A DNA stretch of 33,123 nucleotides from Acidobacteriota bacterium (GTDB lineage: Bacteria; Actinomycetota; Acidimicrobiia; Acidimicrobiales; RAAP-2): positions 1 through 33,123 of the forward strand of contig JAGWWX010000012.1 in assembly GCA_018970215.1 (NCBI GenBank), given 5' to 3'. The notes under the pieces were generated by a model. The model saw only the letters and a list, made by a program, of their open reading frames with translations, was not told where the DNA came from and ran no database searches. Position numbers and translations under genes: made by a program. Position 1 is the stretch's first letter. Each line of letters opens with the position of its first letter. Of this stretch, positions 1 through 7,064 are shown piece by piece.

Positions 1-275
1 TTGTCACCGAAGTGACATTCGAATCAGAGAGCCGGATGGGCTGCTCTAACCCCATCCGACAACCGGCTCCGCCACGGGGTGGCTCGGCCGGGTACTTCTA
101 CTTAGTAGGCCAGCCCGACGATTAGAGATCGTCGATGCCGGCCGTACTGGCTTTTGGCTCTCGTTCTTTCGTTTTCAAGGAGCGACGTCACACACAGCTT
201 GCGCTGGAGGTGCGACAATTCACCGAGTTGAAATTTCTTTCAACTCACCCCGTACCGGTTTCCCGGTGGCAGGGT
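1..275 (-). ncRNA. Probable pre-16S rRNA leader transcript; gene body lies beyond the left edge
   Basis: No protein gene fits here. Read on the minus strand, bases 185-145 give CCTTGAAAACGAAAGAACG followed by AGAGCCAAAAGCCAGTA. This resembles the boxA-type leader of actinobacterial rRNA operons (CTTTGAGAACTCAACAGCGTGCCAAAAG). The region is full of perfect hairpins whose loops are stable only as minus-strand RNA. At 225-246 there is a 9-bp stem with a GAAA loop, at 254-267 a 5-bp stem with a GAAA loop, and at 2-17 a 6-bp stem closed by C(UUCG)G. A larger stem spans 108-143 around CGACGAT/ATCGTCG, and another spans 35-59 around GGATGGG/CCCATCC. The 16S start itself (AGAGTTTGATC) is not in the window. 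The rRNA assignment is inferred from this signature and from the distance to boxA. Confidence 0.62.
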
Positions 276-280
276 TGTTT

Positions 281-310
281 ACCCTAGCAGTCCGTTGCGA
301 CATCCCGCAA
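281..310 (-). promoter_or_regulatory. Candidate rRNA promoter P1
   Basis: On the minus strand there is TTGCGG (310-305), an 18-base spacer and TAGGGT (286-281). A TGC immediately before the -10 makes it an extended -10 (TGCTAGGGT). The predicted start of transcription is near 275, upstream of all the leader hairpins. TANNNT is the usual actinobacterial -10 form. The role follows from position and is not demonstrated. Confidence 0.45.
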
Positions 311-342
311 ATCGGGAAAACCTCGGACTGCAGCGAATTTCC

Positions 343-351
343 ACTGTAGCA
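343..351 (-). promoter_or_regulatory. Second candidate promoter upstream of the rRNA leader
   Basis: TGCTACAGT on the minus strand is an extended -10 (TGC plus TACAGT) without a convincing -35. It lies 20 bases downstream of the argH stop codon. The same nine bases recur at the pyrR promoter (32577-32585), which raises its credibility. Initiation here would start near 336. rRNA operons often carry tandem promoters. Confidence 0.35.
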
Positions 352-371
352 GGTTTCTTCGTGACCTCGTG

Positions 372-1751
372 CTACTCACCGCGTACGCGGCGCTCAGCGG
401 CATCGACGTCACCCGCCAGTTGATAGCCCTGCACTCGATAGGCCGATGGTCCGCTCGCTCCGGGCGATCGACGCCGAGCGAGCGACTCCCCCGGAGCGAA
501 CAGTCCTGCGTACTGCTTCAGCGTGGGATGTTCTCTGACCAGGGACTCTAGTGTTACGCCCTCGCGAACGGCTTGGCCCACCAAGGAGCCGACGGTCTCA
601 TGGGCTTCTCGGAATGGATGCCCATTCGCCACCAGTTCTTCGGCGATATCGATTGCCACCAGTAGCTCGTCATCGGCCGCCCGTGCCATGGTGTCCGAGT
701 GGATCGTGAGACTGCCGTAGGCAGCTGCCAACGCCCGGCCCACCAGCGTTACCGTTCGGAGCGAATCAAAGAGGGGCTCTTTATCTTCCTGGAGGTCGCG
801 GTTATAGGCGAGAGGCAGGCCCTTCAGCATGGTGAGGAGGCCCGTGAGGTTTCCTACCAAGCGGCCCGTCTTTCCGCGCGCCAGTTCCGCAACATCACTG
901 TTCTTTTTTTGGGGCAACATGGAAGAGCCCGTTGTAAAGCGGTCATCGAGTGATGCAAAGCCAAACTCACTCGTGGTCCATAGGACGAGCTCCTCGCCGA
1001 GACGCGAAAAGTGAACCCCCATCATCGCAAAGACAAACAGGGCTTCAGCGACGAAGTCGCGATCGCTGGTGGCGTCCATTGAGTTGGCGAAGGCGCGGCG
1101 AAAACCTAACTGGGTAGCCGTGTAGTGAGGGTCGAGTGGCAACGAGGAGCCGGCGACCGCTCCGGCGCCGAGTGGCGAAATGAGAAGACGGTGTCGCGCG
1201 TCCATCGCACGGTCGATATCGCGGAGCAGCGCAAAACAGTGCGCCTGTAAATGGTGCGACAAGAGAACGGGCTGTGCTCGCTGTAAGTGGGTGTACCCCG
1301 GCAGATACGAAGCCGGATGGTTATCAGCCAGATCACGCAGTGACTGCACCAGAGCGAGAACGGTCTCAGCGGCGTCGGTCAATGCGTCGCGGGTGAACAG
1401 GCGTAGTGTCGTCGCGACCTGATCGTTGCGACTACGACCCGTATGTAACTTGCCACCGACTGAACCGGCGATCTCCGTCACGCGCCGCTCAATGGCCATG
1501 TGGATGTCTTCGTCAGATGAACGACGCTCGAATGTGCCGTTCGCAAATTCGCCGGCCACGGTATCGAGAGCTTCGGTCAAGACACCGAGCTCCGACCCCG
1601 TCAAAAGCCCGGACTTGTGCAAACCCTCAATGTGCGCTTTCGAACCAATGATGTCGTGGCGATACAACGCCCGGTCGAAGCTGTAACTCTCTGAGAGATT
1701 CCAGAGGGTTTCGTCCATCGACGCATCGAATCTTCCTCCCCAGAGCGTCAT
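372..1751 (-). CDS. argH: Argininosuccinate lyase
   Basis: This is the last enzyme of arginine synthesis. It splits argininosuccinate into arginine and fumarate in the cytoplasm as a tetramer. The 459-residue product has the family marks: GRSRNDQ at 105-111, THLQRAQP at 154-161, and the fumarase/aspartase signature GSSMLPQKKN at 275-284, whose second serine is the expected catalytic base. The order M-L in the signature, instead of the usual L-M, is a mild variation. A longer frame runs upstream, but the ATG at 1751 overlaps the argG stop as ATGA and gives the normal MTLWGGRF start, so it was chosen. It ends the arg operon. No terminator is visible between it and the rRNA promoters. Confidence 0.96.
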   Translation of the reverse strand: MTLWGGRFDASMDETLWNLSESYSFDRALYRHDIIGSKAHIEGLHKSGLLTGSELGVLTEALDTVAGEFANGTFERRSSDEDIHMAIERRVTEIAGSVGGKLHTGRSRNDQVATTLRLFTRDALTDAAETVLALVQSLRDLADNHPASYLPGYTHLQRAQPVLLSHHLQAHCFALLRDIDRAMDARHRLLISPLGAGAVAGSSLPLDPHYTATQLGFRRAFANSMDATSDRDFVAEALFVFAMMGVHFSRLGEELVLWTTSEFGFASLDDRFTTGSSMLPQKKNSDVAELARGKTGRLVGNLTGLLTMLKGLPLAYNRDLQEDKEPLFDSLRTVTLVGRALAAAYGSLTIHSDTMARAADDELLVAIDIAEELVANGHPFREAHETVGSLVGQAVREGVTLESLVREHPTLKQYAGLFAPGESLARRRSPGASGPSAYRVQGYQLAGDVDAAERRVRGE

Positions 1752-2968
1752 GACTGTGGCGGTGTTGAGTTTTTCGCGCCCTGACGAGCCGCCCACGTCT
1801 TGACGCCCAGGCCGTAGATCCGAACGAAGCCCTCGGAGTCGGCGTGGCGGAACGTGTCGGAAGCGTCATAAGTTGCGAGACCGTGGTCGTACAGAGCAAT
1901 CGGACTACGTCGTCCGATCACGGTCATCAATCCCGGTTTTTCAAAACGGAGTCGTACGTCACCCGTGACCGCTCGCTGCGTTTCCACCAAGAAGGCATCC
2001 AGTGCCTCCTTCAGTGGCGAGAACCACATGCCGTCGTACACCAGTTCGGCCCAACGCAAATCGAGTCTCGCCTTTTCACGGGCTAAGTCACGCTCGAGGG
2101 TGATGTCTTCTAGTGCTGCGTGCGCCGTAATTAACGCCATTGCACCAGGGCACTCATAGACCTCGCGTGACTTGATGCCGACACGACGATTCTCAACCAT
2201 GTCGATTCGTCCGGCCCCCACGGAGCCCGCTCGCTCGTTCAGCGCTTCAATGAGCGAGGCCATGTCCATCGGCGTACCATCAAGTAGCACTGGGCGCCCC
2301 GCTTCGAAGGTGATCATGGCTTCGGTGGGACCATCGGCCCGGACCGCAGTCAAGGTGTAGGGCTCCGTTGGTGGTTCGGCCCACGGGTCTTCAATGTCGC
2401 CGCATTCGATAGCGCGGCCCCACAGGTTCTCATCAATCGAGTAAATCTTTTCCTTTGTCGCGGCAATCGGAATGTTCCACTTCGCGGCGTAGTCGACCGA
2501 GTCGGCCCGGGTCATGCCCCAGTTTCGTGCCGGTGCGAGCACTTCGAGGTCGGGTGCGAGTGCGTGAGTCCCGACTTCAAATCGCACCTGGTCATTACCT
2601 TTTCCTGTGCACCCGTGCGCTACGGCGTCAGCGCCCACCTGACGGGCCGTCGCAACGAGGTGGCGAACGATGACCGGCCGGCTCAGGGCGGACACGAGGG
2701 GGTATTTCCCCTCATACTTTGCGTTGGCATAGATCGCTGCGCCACAGAACTCTTCGGCCATCTCCCGGCGAGCGTCCACGATGATGCAGTCCGACGCGCC
2801 AGCCGCAAGCGCACGTTGGCGAAGAACGTCAGGGTCGGCGAGATCGCTTTGACCAACGTCAACGACCACGCAGATGACTTCCTTAACGGACCACTCCTCA
2901 ATCATCCAGCGCACCGCCACCGAAGTATCGAGACCTCCGCTATACGCCAGCACCACTCTTTTTGCCAT
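1748..2968 (-). CDS. argG: Argininosuccinate synthase
   Basis: ArgG joins citrulline and aspartate, using ATP and releasing AMP and pyrophosphate, to form argininosuccinate, the substrate of the next gene product ArgH. The 406-residue length is normal. The N-terminal ATP-pyrophosphatase loop SGGLDTS is at residues 10-16, and the family sequence GCTGKGNDQVRFE follows at about residue 120. The ATG at 2968 lies two bases after the argR stop codon. Its 3' end overlaps argH by four bases, so ArgG and ArgH are probably translationally coupled. The assignment is secure. Confidence 0.97.
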   Translation of the reverse strand: MAKRVVLAYSGGLDTSVAVRWMIEEWSVKEVICVVVDVGQSDLADPDVLRQRALAAGASDCIIVDARREMAEEFCGAAIYANAKYEGKYPLVSALSRPVIVRHLVATARQVGADAVAHGCTGKGNDQVRFEVGTHALAPDLEVLAPARNWGMTRADSVDYAAKWNIPIAATKEKIYSIDENLWGRAIECGDIEDPWAEPPTEPYTLTAVRADGPTEAMITFEAGRPVLLDGTPMDMASLIEALNERAGSVGAGRIDMVENRRVGIKSREVYECPGAMALITAHAALEDITLERDLAREKARLDLRWAELVYDGMWFSPLKEALDAFLVETQRAVTGDVRLRFEKPGLMTVIGRRSPIALYDHGLATYDASDTFRHADSEGFVRIYGLGVKTWAARQGAKNSTPPQS

Positions 2969-2970
2969 CT

Positions 2971-3453
2971 CTACTTCTTTCCCTTGCGACTCTCAACGCC
3001 CGCGAGTCGGCGGAGATTCTCCGCCAGTGCCGGGCCACCATAGTTTTCCTTCGCCACGACCAAGATCGTGTCGTCACCCGCCACCGTTCCTAACACACCC
3101 GACATCGCACTGCGATCTAAGGCCGATGCCACGACGTGAGCGCAACCTGGTGGGGTTCGAACTATGACGAGATGACCGCTGTTCTCAATCGACGTTGCCC
3201 ACTCGCCCATCATGCGGCGTAGATGATCCAACGGCGCCGAACCGGTCGGAGTGGGAGTGGACAGCTGAATACGTCGCTTGCCTTCGGCGTCCCTCATTTT
3301 GACGGCGCCAATGTCCTGCAGGTCACGCGTCACCGTCGCTTGCGTTGCGTTGACACCCTCGCTCTCGAGAAGGGAAACGATCTGAGCCGCGGTCGACACC
3401 GAATGCTCGCTAATGATTTCACTGATGCGATGTTGTCGCTGTGTCTTCGTCAT
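2971..3453 (-). CDS. argR: Arginine repressor ArgR
   Basis: This is a hexameric DNA-binding repressor that senses arginine and controls arginine genes by binding ARG boxes. In the 160-residue product, the N-terminal winged helix-turn-helix contains ATVTRDLQDIGAVK (39-52). The C-terminal oligomerisation and arginine-binding domain carries GTVAGDDTI (122-130), the classic ArgR motif. An upstream extension of the frame overlaps argF and is not needed. The ATG at 3453 shares one base with the argF stop (TAATG). Encoding the repressor inside the operon it is expected to control implies autoregulation. The likely operator is at 6168-6201 upstream of argC. Confidence 0.95.
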   Translation of the reverse strand: MTKTQRQHRISEIISEHSVSTAAQIVSLLESEGVNATQATVTRDLQDIGAVKMRDAEGKRRIQLSTPTPTGSAPLDHLRRMMGEWATSIENSGHLVIVRTPPGCAHVVASALDRSAMSGVLGTVAGDDTILVVAKENYGGPALAENLRRLAGVESRKGKK

Positions 3454-4370
3454 TACTTCTCCTCTAGCCAACGTAAAACGCCGTACATGGCGGTCGTCCG
3501 ATGTCGAACTTGCTGCCACACCAAGGAGCGGGGCGACTCCATAACGTCGTGCGAGACTTCTTCACCGCGATGCGCGGGAAGGCAGTGCAAAAACACTGAG
3601 GTTGGCGCCAGGTCGAAGAGTGATTCGTCAATTTGGAACCCTCGGAACACACGACGACGCTCTTCCGCTTCGTGTTCGAGACCCATGGATATCCACGAGT
3701 CGGTATAGAGAGCGTCCGAACCTGGAACGGCCGCCGTGGGGTCGGTGAAGCACTGCAGCTGCCCCCCGTATCGGGCTCGAGCTTCAATGACCGCGCACTG
3801 GTCACTCGAAAGGTCGTAGCCCACCGGAGCAACGATTCGCACCGTCACTCCAAAACCAATAAGTGCCGTCGCCAGCGACCGAGTCACATTCGTCGCGTCT
3901 CCCACGTAGGTCACCGTGCGACCCGCCAGACCGAGTGGATCGCCATCGGAAAAATGGTCCGCCAAGGTCAAAACGTCGGCCGTTGCCTGCGTCGGATGCG
4001 TCTGATCACTCAACAGGTTGATATACGAAACCGCATCACCGGTCGCGGAACGCATCCGTGAGAAGACCTGGTGGTCTCGTACCCGAGCGGCCACAATGGT
4101 CGATGTTTGCGCGAGCGTTCTCGCGACATCTTCCGCCGCTTCACGGGTGTCGAGCCCGATTTCGGCGTCCGTAAACATCGAATAGTTCCCGCCGAGATCC
4201 TGCACGGCGGCCACTGACGAAGCTCGAGTACGCAGACTTGGTCGCTCAAAAACTAACGACACTCGGGTGCCGGCAAGATCGTTCGACGGGACCGGTTGAC
4301 GTGCAAGTTCCAAAATCCGCTCGAACTCATCGTGTGTCGTCTCGGCGACTGCGACAAAGTGCCGCCTCAT
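3453..4370 (-). CDS. argF: Ornithine carbamoyltransferase
   Basis: ArgF transfers the carbamoyl group from carbamoyl phosphate to ornithine, forming citrulline. In the 305-residue product the carbamoyl-phosphate loop reads SLRTR (45-49), where most homologues have STRTR. HPTQ is at 125-128, the ornithine loop DSWISMG at 224-230 and HCLP at 262-265. The DxxxSMG loop favours ornithine rather than aspartate or acetylornithine as substrate. Carbamoyl phosphate is presumably supplied by CarAB, encoded at the other end of the window. The ATG overlaps the argB stop as ATGA. In most actinobacterial arg clusters argD sits just before argF, but here argB runs directly into it. Confidence 0.94.
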   Translation of the reverse strand: MRRHFVAVAETTHDEFERILELARQPVPSNDLAGTRVSLVFERPSLRTRASSVAAVQDLGGNYSMFTDAEIGLDTREAAEDVARTLAQTSTIVAARVRDHQVFSRMRSATGDAVSYINLLSDQTHPTQATADVLTLADHFSDGDPLGLAGRTVTYVGDATNVTRSLATALIGFGVTVRIVAPVGYDLSSDQCAVIEARARYGGQLQCFTDPTAAVPGSDALYTDSWISMGLEHEAEERRRVFRGFQIDESLFDLAPTSVFLHCLPAHRGEEVSHDVMESPRSLVWQQVRHRTTAMYGVLRWLEEK

Positions 4371-5158
4371 GCCATCACCTCCGTAGTCACCACAAGACCG
4401 CGCGTGACGTCACGCACACAGTGTGGTCGCGACCCGTTGGCAATGAGTACACGATGAGCACCATTGTCAAGCGACGTCAATGCGGATTCAATCTTCGGCC
4501 GCATTCCACCGTGGGCACTTCCGTCCCGTAGGAGCGACTGCGCGTCCTGACGGGTCATGGAAGCAATCCCGCTACGCGCATCAGTCGGGTCTCGACGGAC
4601 CTGGTCAATATCGCTTAAGAGCAAAAGTGTGTCGGCATTAAGTGCCCCGGCCACGGCCCCGGCGACAGCATCGGCATTGCAGTTCACGAGAGCGCCCGTC
4701 GTGTCAATGGCAAACGGCGCAAGTACGGGCAGCCAACCCAGTTGCAACATGCCGGTCAATAACGGTGCATCGATGCGTGGTTGGAGTCCGACGGATCCCA
4801 GTTCCTCATCACGCTTCGCACAGGTGACGAGTCCGCCGGACGCGCCGTGCACTCCCATCGCCGGAAGTCCGTGGTGCACTAACTGCCCGACAATTCGGGC
4901 ATTCACGACTGACAAGCCCATCACCACGCACTCCAAGACTTCGGGGGTCGTGACCCGTAGTCCGTTGACGAACGCACTGGTGAGCCCGCGCGATGCCACA
5001 AGTTCATTGATCTGTGGACCCCCGCCGTGAATCAGCACCACTTCATCGCCCGCGCTCCGTAGATCGCGAATGTCGCTCGCCACGGTACGAAGAAGCTCGT
5101 GCGCGTCGGGAGTGACATCGAGAGCGTGGCCCCCTAACTTGACGACAATCAGACTCAC
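4367..5158 (-). CDS. argB: Acetylglutamate kinase
   Basis: ArgB phosphorylates N-acetylglutamate with ATP, the committed step of arginine synthesis and commonly the target of arginine feedback. The 263-residue amino-acid kinase fold shows VVKLGG at residues 5-10 and HGGGPQIN at 44-51, which bind ATP and substrate. It is slightly shorter than the roughly 290-300 residues of arginine-inhibited forms, and no extra N-terminal helix is present. Whether it is feedback-sensitive therefore cannot be stated. The start is GTG at 5158, overlapping the argC stop as GTGA. No argJ lies between argC and argB, unlike the usual actinobacterial order. Confidence 0.95.
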   Translation of the reverse strand: MSLIVVKLGGHALDVTPDAHELLRTVASDIRDLRSAGDEVVLIHGGGPQINELVASRGLTSAFVNGLRVTTPEVLECVVMGLSVVNARIVGQLVHHGLPAMGVHGASGGLVTCAKRDEELGSVGLQPRIDAPLLTGMLQLGWLPVLAPFAIDTTGALVNCNADAVAGAVAGALNADTLLLLSDIDQVRRDPTDARSGIASMTRQDAQSLLRDGSAHGGMRPKIESALTSLDNGAHRVLIANGSRPHCVRDVTRGLVVTTEVMA

Positions 5159-6165
5159 GGTGTAATTCCCGACATCGGCAGTCCAAGGGTTTCAGGAAGA
5201 CCCATGGCGACATTCCACGCCTGCACCGCCTGGCCCGACGCCCCCTTCACGAGATTGTCGATCGAACTCATCGCAATCAGCCACCCGGTGCGCTGGTCGA
5301 CTCGAGCAGAGACAAAGCAGAGATTGCTGCCGAGCGGATCCTTCAGTGTCGGTGGCTCTTCGACGACCACGACACAGGGATTGTCGGTGTACGCCGATCG
5401 CAGAATGTCCAGCGACTCATCCGTCGATAGAGAGGTAGTCGTTTGGGCGTACGCCGTCACCAACATGCCACGACTCACGGGAACGAGATGTGGGGTGAAC
5501 AACAGTTCAACACCCAGCTCTTGTTGCATCTCAATCGTGTGGCGGTGGCGCAACAGGCCATACGCTTCGGCGTTGCCTTCCAGACGGGGAAAGTGGAGAC
5601 GCTCCGAAGGAGTCCTTCCCGCGCCAGAAACCCCTGAAAGCGCGTTAACGACATATGGACCATCGATGACGTTCCGGTCGATGAACGGACCAAGGGCGAG
5701 AGACGTGGCGGTGGGGTAACACCCCGGAACAGCGATGAAGCGTGAACCACGAAGGTCGTCGCGGTGACGTTCAACTAAGCCGTAGGTGGCAGAACCGAGC
5801 AGATCGGGGGTTCGATGCGACTCTCCGTACCACTCTTGATAGTCGTTAGCGGATGTCAGTCGATAGTCAGCGCCAAGATCCACAACCATGACGTCGCGCT
5901 CAAGGAAGTGTGGAACGACACTCTGTGACGCACCATGGGGCAGCGCTACGAACGCGACGTCGCAGTCCACATCTTTGGCGTCGGATACCGAGGTGAACTG
6001 CAGATCGGGATACGAATATCGCAATGCGGGAGTGTGGTCCCTCACGTAGCGCCCCGCGGCCGAATCGCCCGTCGCAACCACCACGTCCAGTTCAGGGTGT
6101 GCCGCCGAAATGCGTAATAGCTCGGACCCGGCGTAGCCGGAGGCTCCAATGACAACCGCTCTCAT
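5155..6165 (-). CDS. argC: N-acetyl-gamma-glutamyl-phosphate reductase
   Basis: ArgC reduces acetylglutamyl phosphate to the semialdehyde with NADPH. The 336-residue protein opens with the dinucleotide-binding loop GASGYAGSELLR (7-18) and has the active-site cysteine in PGCYPT (Cys149). It is the first gene of the arg operon. The ATG at 6165 is only seven bases from a candidate -10 element, so the mRNA may be leaderless. No Shine-Dalgarno sequence is visible. Its product is normally used by ArgD, which is not encoded in this window. Confidence 0.96.
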   Translation of the reverse strand: MRAVVIGASGYAGSELLRISAAHPELDVVVATGDSAAGRYVRDHTPALRYSYPDLQFTSVSDAKDVDCDVAFVALPHGASQSVVPHFLERDVMVVDLGADYRLTSANDYQEWYGESHRTPDLLGSATYGLVERHRDDLRGSRFIAVPGCYPTATSLALGPFIDRNVIDGPYVVNALSGVSGAGRTPSERLHFPRLEGNAEAYGLLRHRHTIEMQQELGVELLFTPHLVPVSRGMLVTAYAQTTTSLSTDESLDILRSAYTDNPCVVVVEEPPTLKDPLGSNLCFVSARVDQRTGWLIAMSSIDNLVKGASGQAVQAWNVAMGLPETLGLPMSGITP

Positions 6166-6167
6166 AA

Positions 6168-6201
6168 TGAGAATTATTGCATAGAACTGATGATTTATGC
6201 A
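6168..6201. promoter_or_regulatory. Candidate tandem ARG boxes (ArgR operator)
   Basis: There are two imperfect 14-base half-palindromes, TGAGAATTATTGCA (6168-6181) and TGATGATTTATGCA (6188-6201). Against TGNATNNNNATNCA they match 5 and 6 of 8 defined positions. Their start-to-start spacing is 20 bases, close to the two-turn spacing of known paired ARG boxes. The inverted TTGCATA...TATGCAA half sites resemble Streptomyces ARG boxes. The site covers the argC promoter and the region just upstream of the divergent EamA gene. ArgR binding is an inference. Confidence 0.5.
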
Positions 6202-6202
6202 A
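6173..6202 (-). promoter_or_regulatory. Candidate argC operon promoter, leaderless
   Basis: On the minus strand there is TTGCAT (6202-6197), an 18-base spacer and AATAAT (6178-6173). The next seven bases lead directly to the argC ATG at 6165, which places the predicted transcript start at or one base before the start codon. Both promoter elements lie inside the candidate ARG boxes. The -35 matches the consensus poorly. Confidence 0.45.
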
Positions 6203-6212
6203 GACTAATCTC

Positions 6213-7064
6213 GTGACACGGCGGGGATGGGGACTATTCATTGCCGTCAGCGTGCTGTGGGGGCTCCCCTACTTTTTTATCCGTATTGCCGTACGCGAAC
6301 TTGACCCCGTGAGCCTCGTGCTCGGGCGGACGTTACCCGCGGCCATCATCCTTGTACCCCTCGCGTGGCGTCGGGGTGCGTTCGCGTCACTCCGCGGACA
6401 CTACAGCGGACTACTTCTTTATACCGTGATTGAGTTTGGAGTGCCGTGGTACTTCATGAGTAGTGCGGAACAACATATATCCAGCAGCCTCGCATCACTG
6501 TTGATTTGCGCGACGCCGCTTGTCGCCATTGGTGTGAGCAAGATCATCGATCGGCAGTTGGTAATTGAGAAACGACGCATTGCTGGTCTTCTCCTCGGCA
6601 GTGGTGGAGTGGTCGCACTCGTGGGGCTCGATGCTTCCAGCGATTCTGTGTGGTGGATCGCGGCGATGGGAATCGTTGTTGTCGGTTACGCCCTTGGTCC
6701 GCAGATCATCGCGAGGCGCCTGCACTCAGTGCAAGGGCTCGCGGTCGTGGCCGCCAGTGTGGCAGTGGTGGCAGCGATCTATGCACCCCTTGGAATTGTT
6801 CGCTGGCCCGATCGGGTTTCTTCTTCCGCACTACTGTCCGTCGCTGCACTGGCAATCTTGTGCACCATCGTGGCATTCCTTCTCTTTTTCGAACTCATTA
6901 AGGAGATTGGCCCGTCGCGGAGTACGGTCGTGACGTATCTCAACACGGCCTTGGCGGTCGCCTTGGGTGTCATCTTCTTGGACGAGCCGATTACGGCAGG
7001 CATCACCGTCGGCTTTCCCATCATCGTGATGGGATCTGTACTCGCGACGGCCCGGCGCCGTTAG
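6213..7064 (+). CDS. EamA-family (DMT superfamily) membrane transporter
   Basis: This is a predicted inner-membrane permease of the drug/metabolite transporter superfamily. Members typically export amino acids or other metabolites, but the substrate cannot be read from sequence. The 283-residue product consists of about ten hydrophobic helices in two EamA repeats. The first starts at LFIAVSVLWGLPYFFIRIA. The second ends near TYLNTALAVALGVIFLDEPIT, the typical EamA C-terminal pattern. GTG at 6213 was chosen because it starts just before the first helix. A TTG at 6177 would place the N-terminus inside the ARG boxes. It diverges from argC across about 47 bases and might share ArgR control. Its stop codon overlaps the pheT stop by four bases on the opposite strand. 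Confidence 0.85.
   Translation: MTRRGWGLFIAVSVLWGLPYFFIRIAVRELDPVSLVLGRTLPAAIILVPLAWRRGAFASLRGHYSGLLLYTVIEFGVPWYFMSSAEQHISSSLASLLICATPLVAIGVSKIIDRQLVIEKRRIAGLLLGSGGVVALVGLDASSDSVWWIAAMGIVVVGYALGPQIIARRLHSVQGLAVVAASVAVVAAIYAPLGIVRWPDRVSSSALLSVAALAILCTIVAFLLFFELIKEIGPSRSTVVTYLNTALAVALGVIFLDEPITAGITVGFPIIVMGSVLATARRR

Noticed and set aside
379-390. Perfect 12-base palindrome CCGCGTACGCGG near the end of argH
   Set aside because: It lies within the last argH codons, has no T-run and is explained by arginine-rich coding sequence.
3453-4370. ArgF as an acetylornithine transcarbamylase that would explain the missing argJ
   Set aside because: The DSWISMG ornithine loop is the ordinary OTC form.
3223-5030. 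Several long plus-strand frames opposite argR, argF and argB
   Set aside because: They are antisense shadows of secure genes, have no domain I recognise and no ribosome-binding signal.
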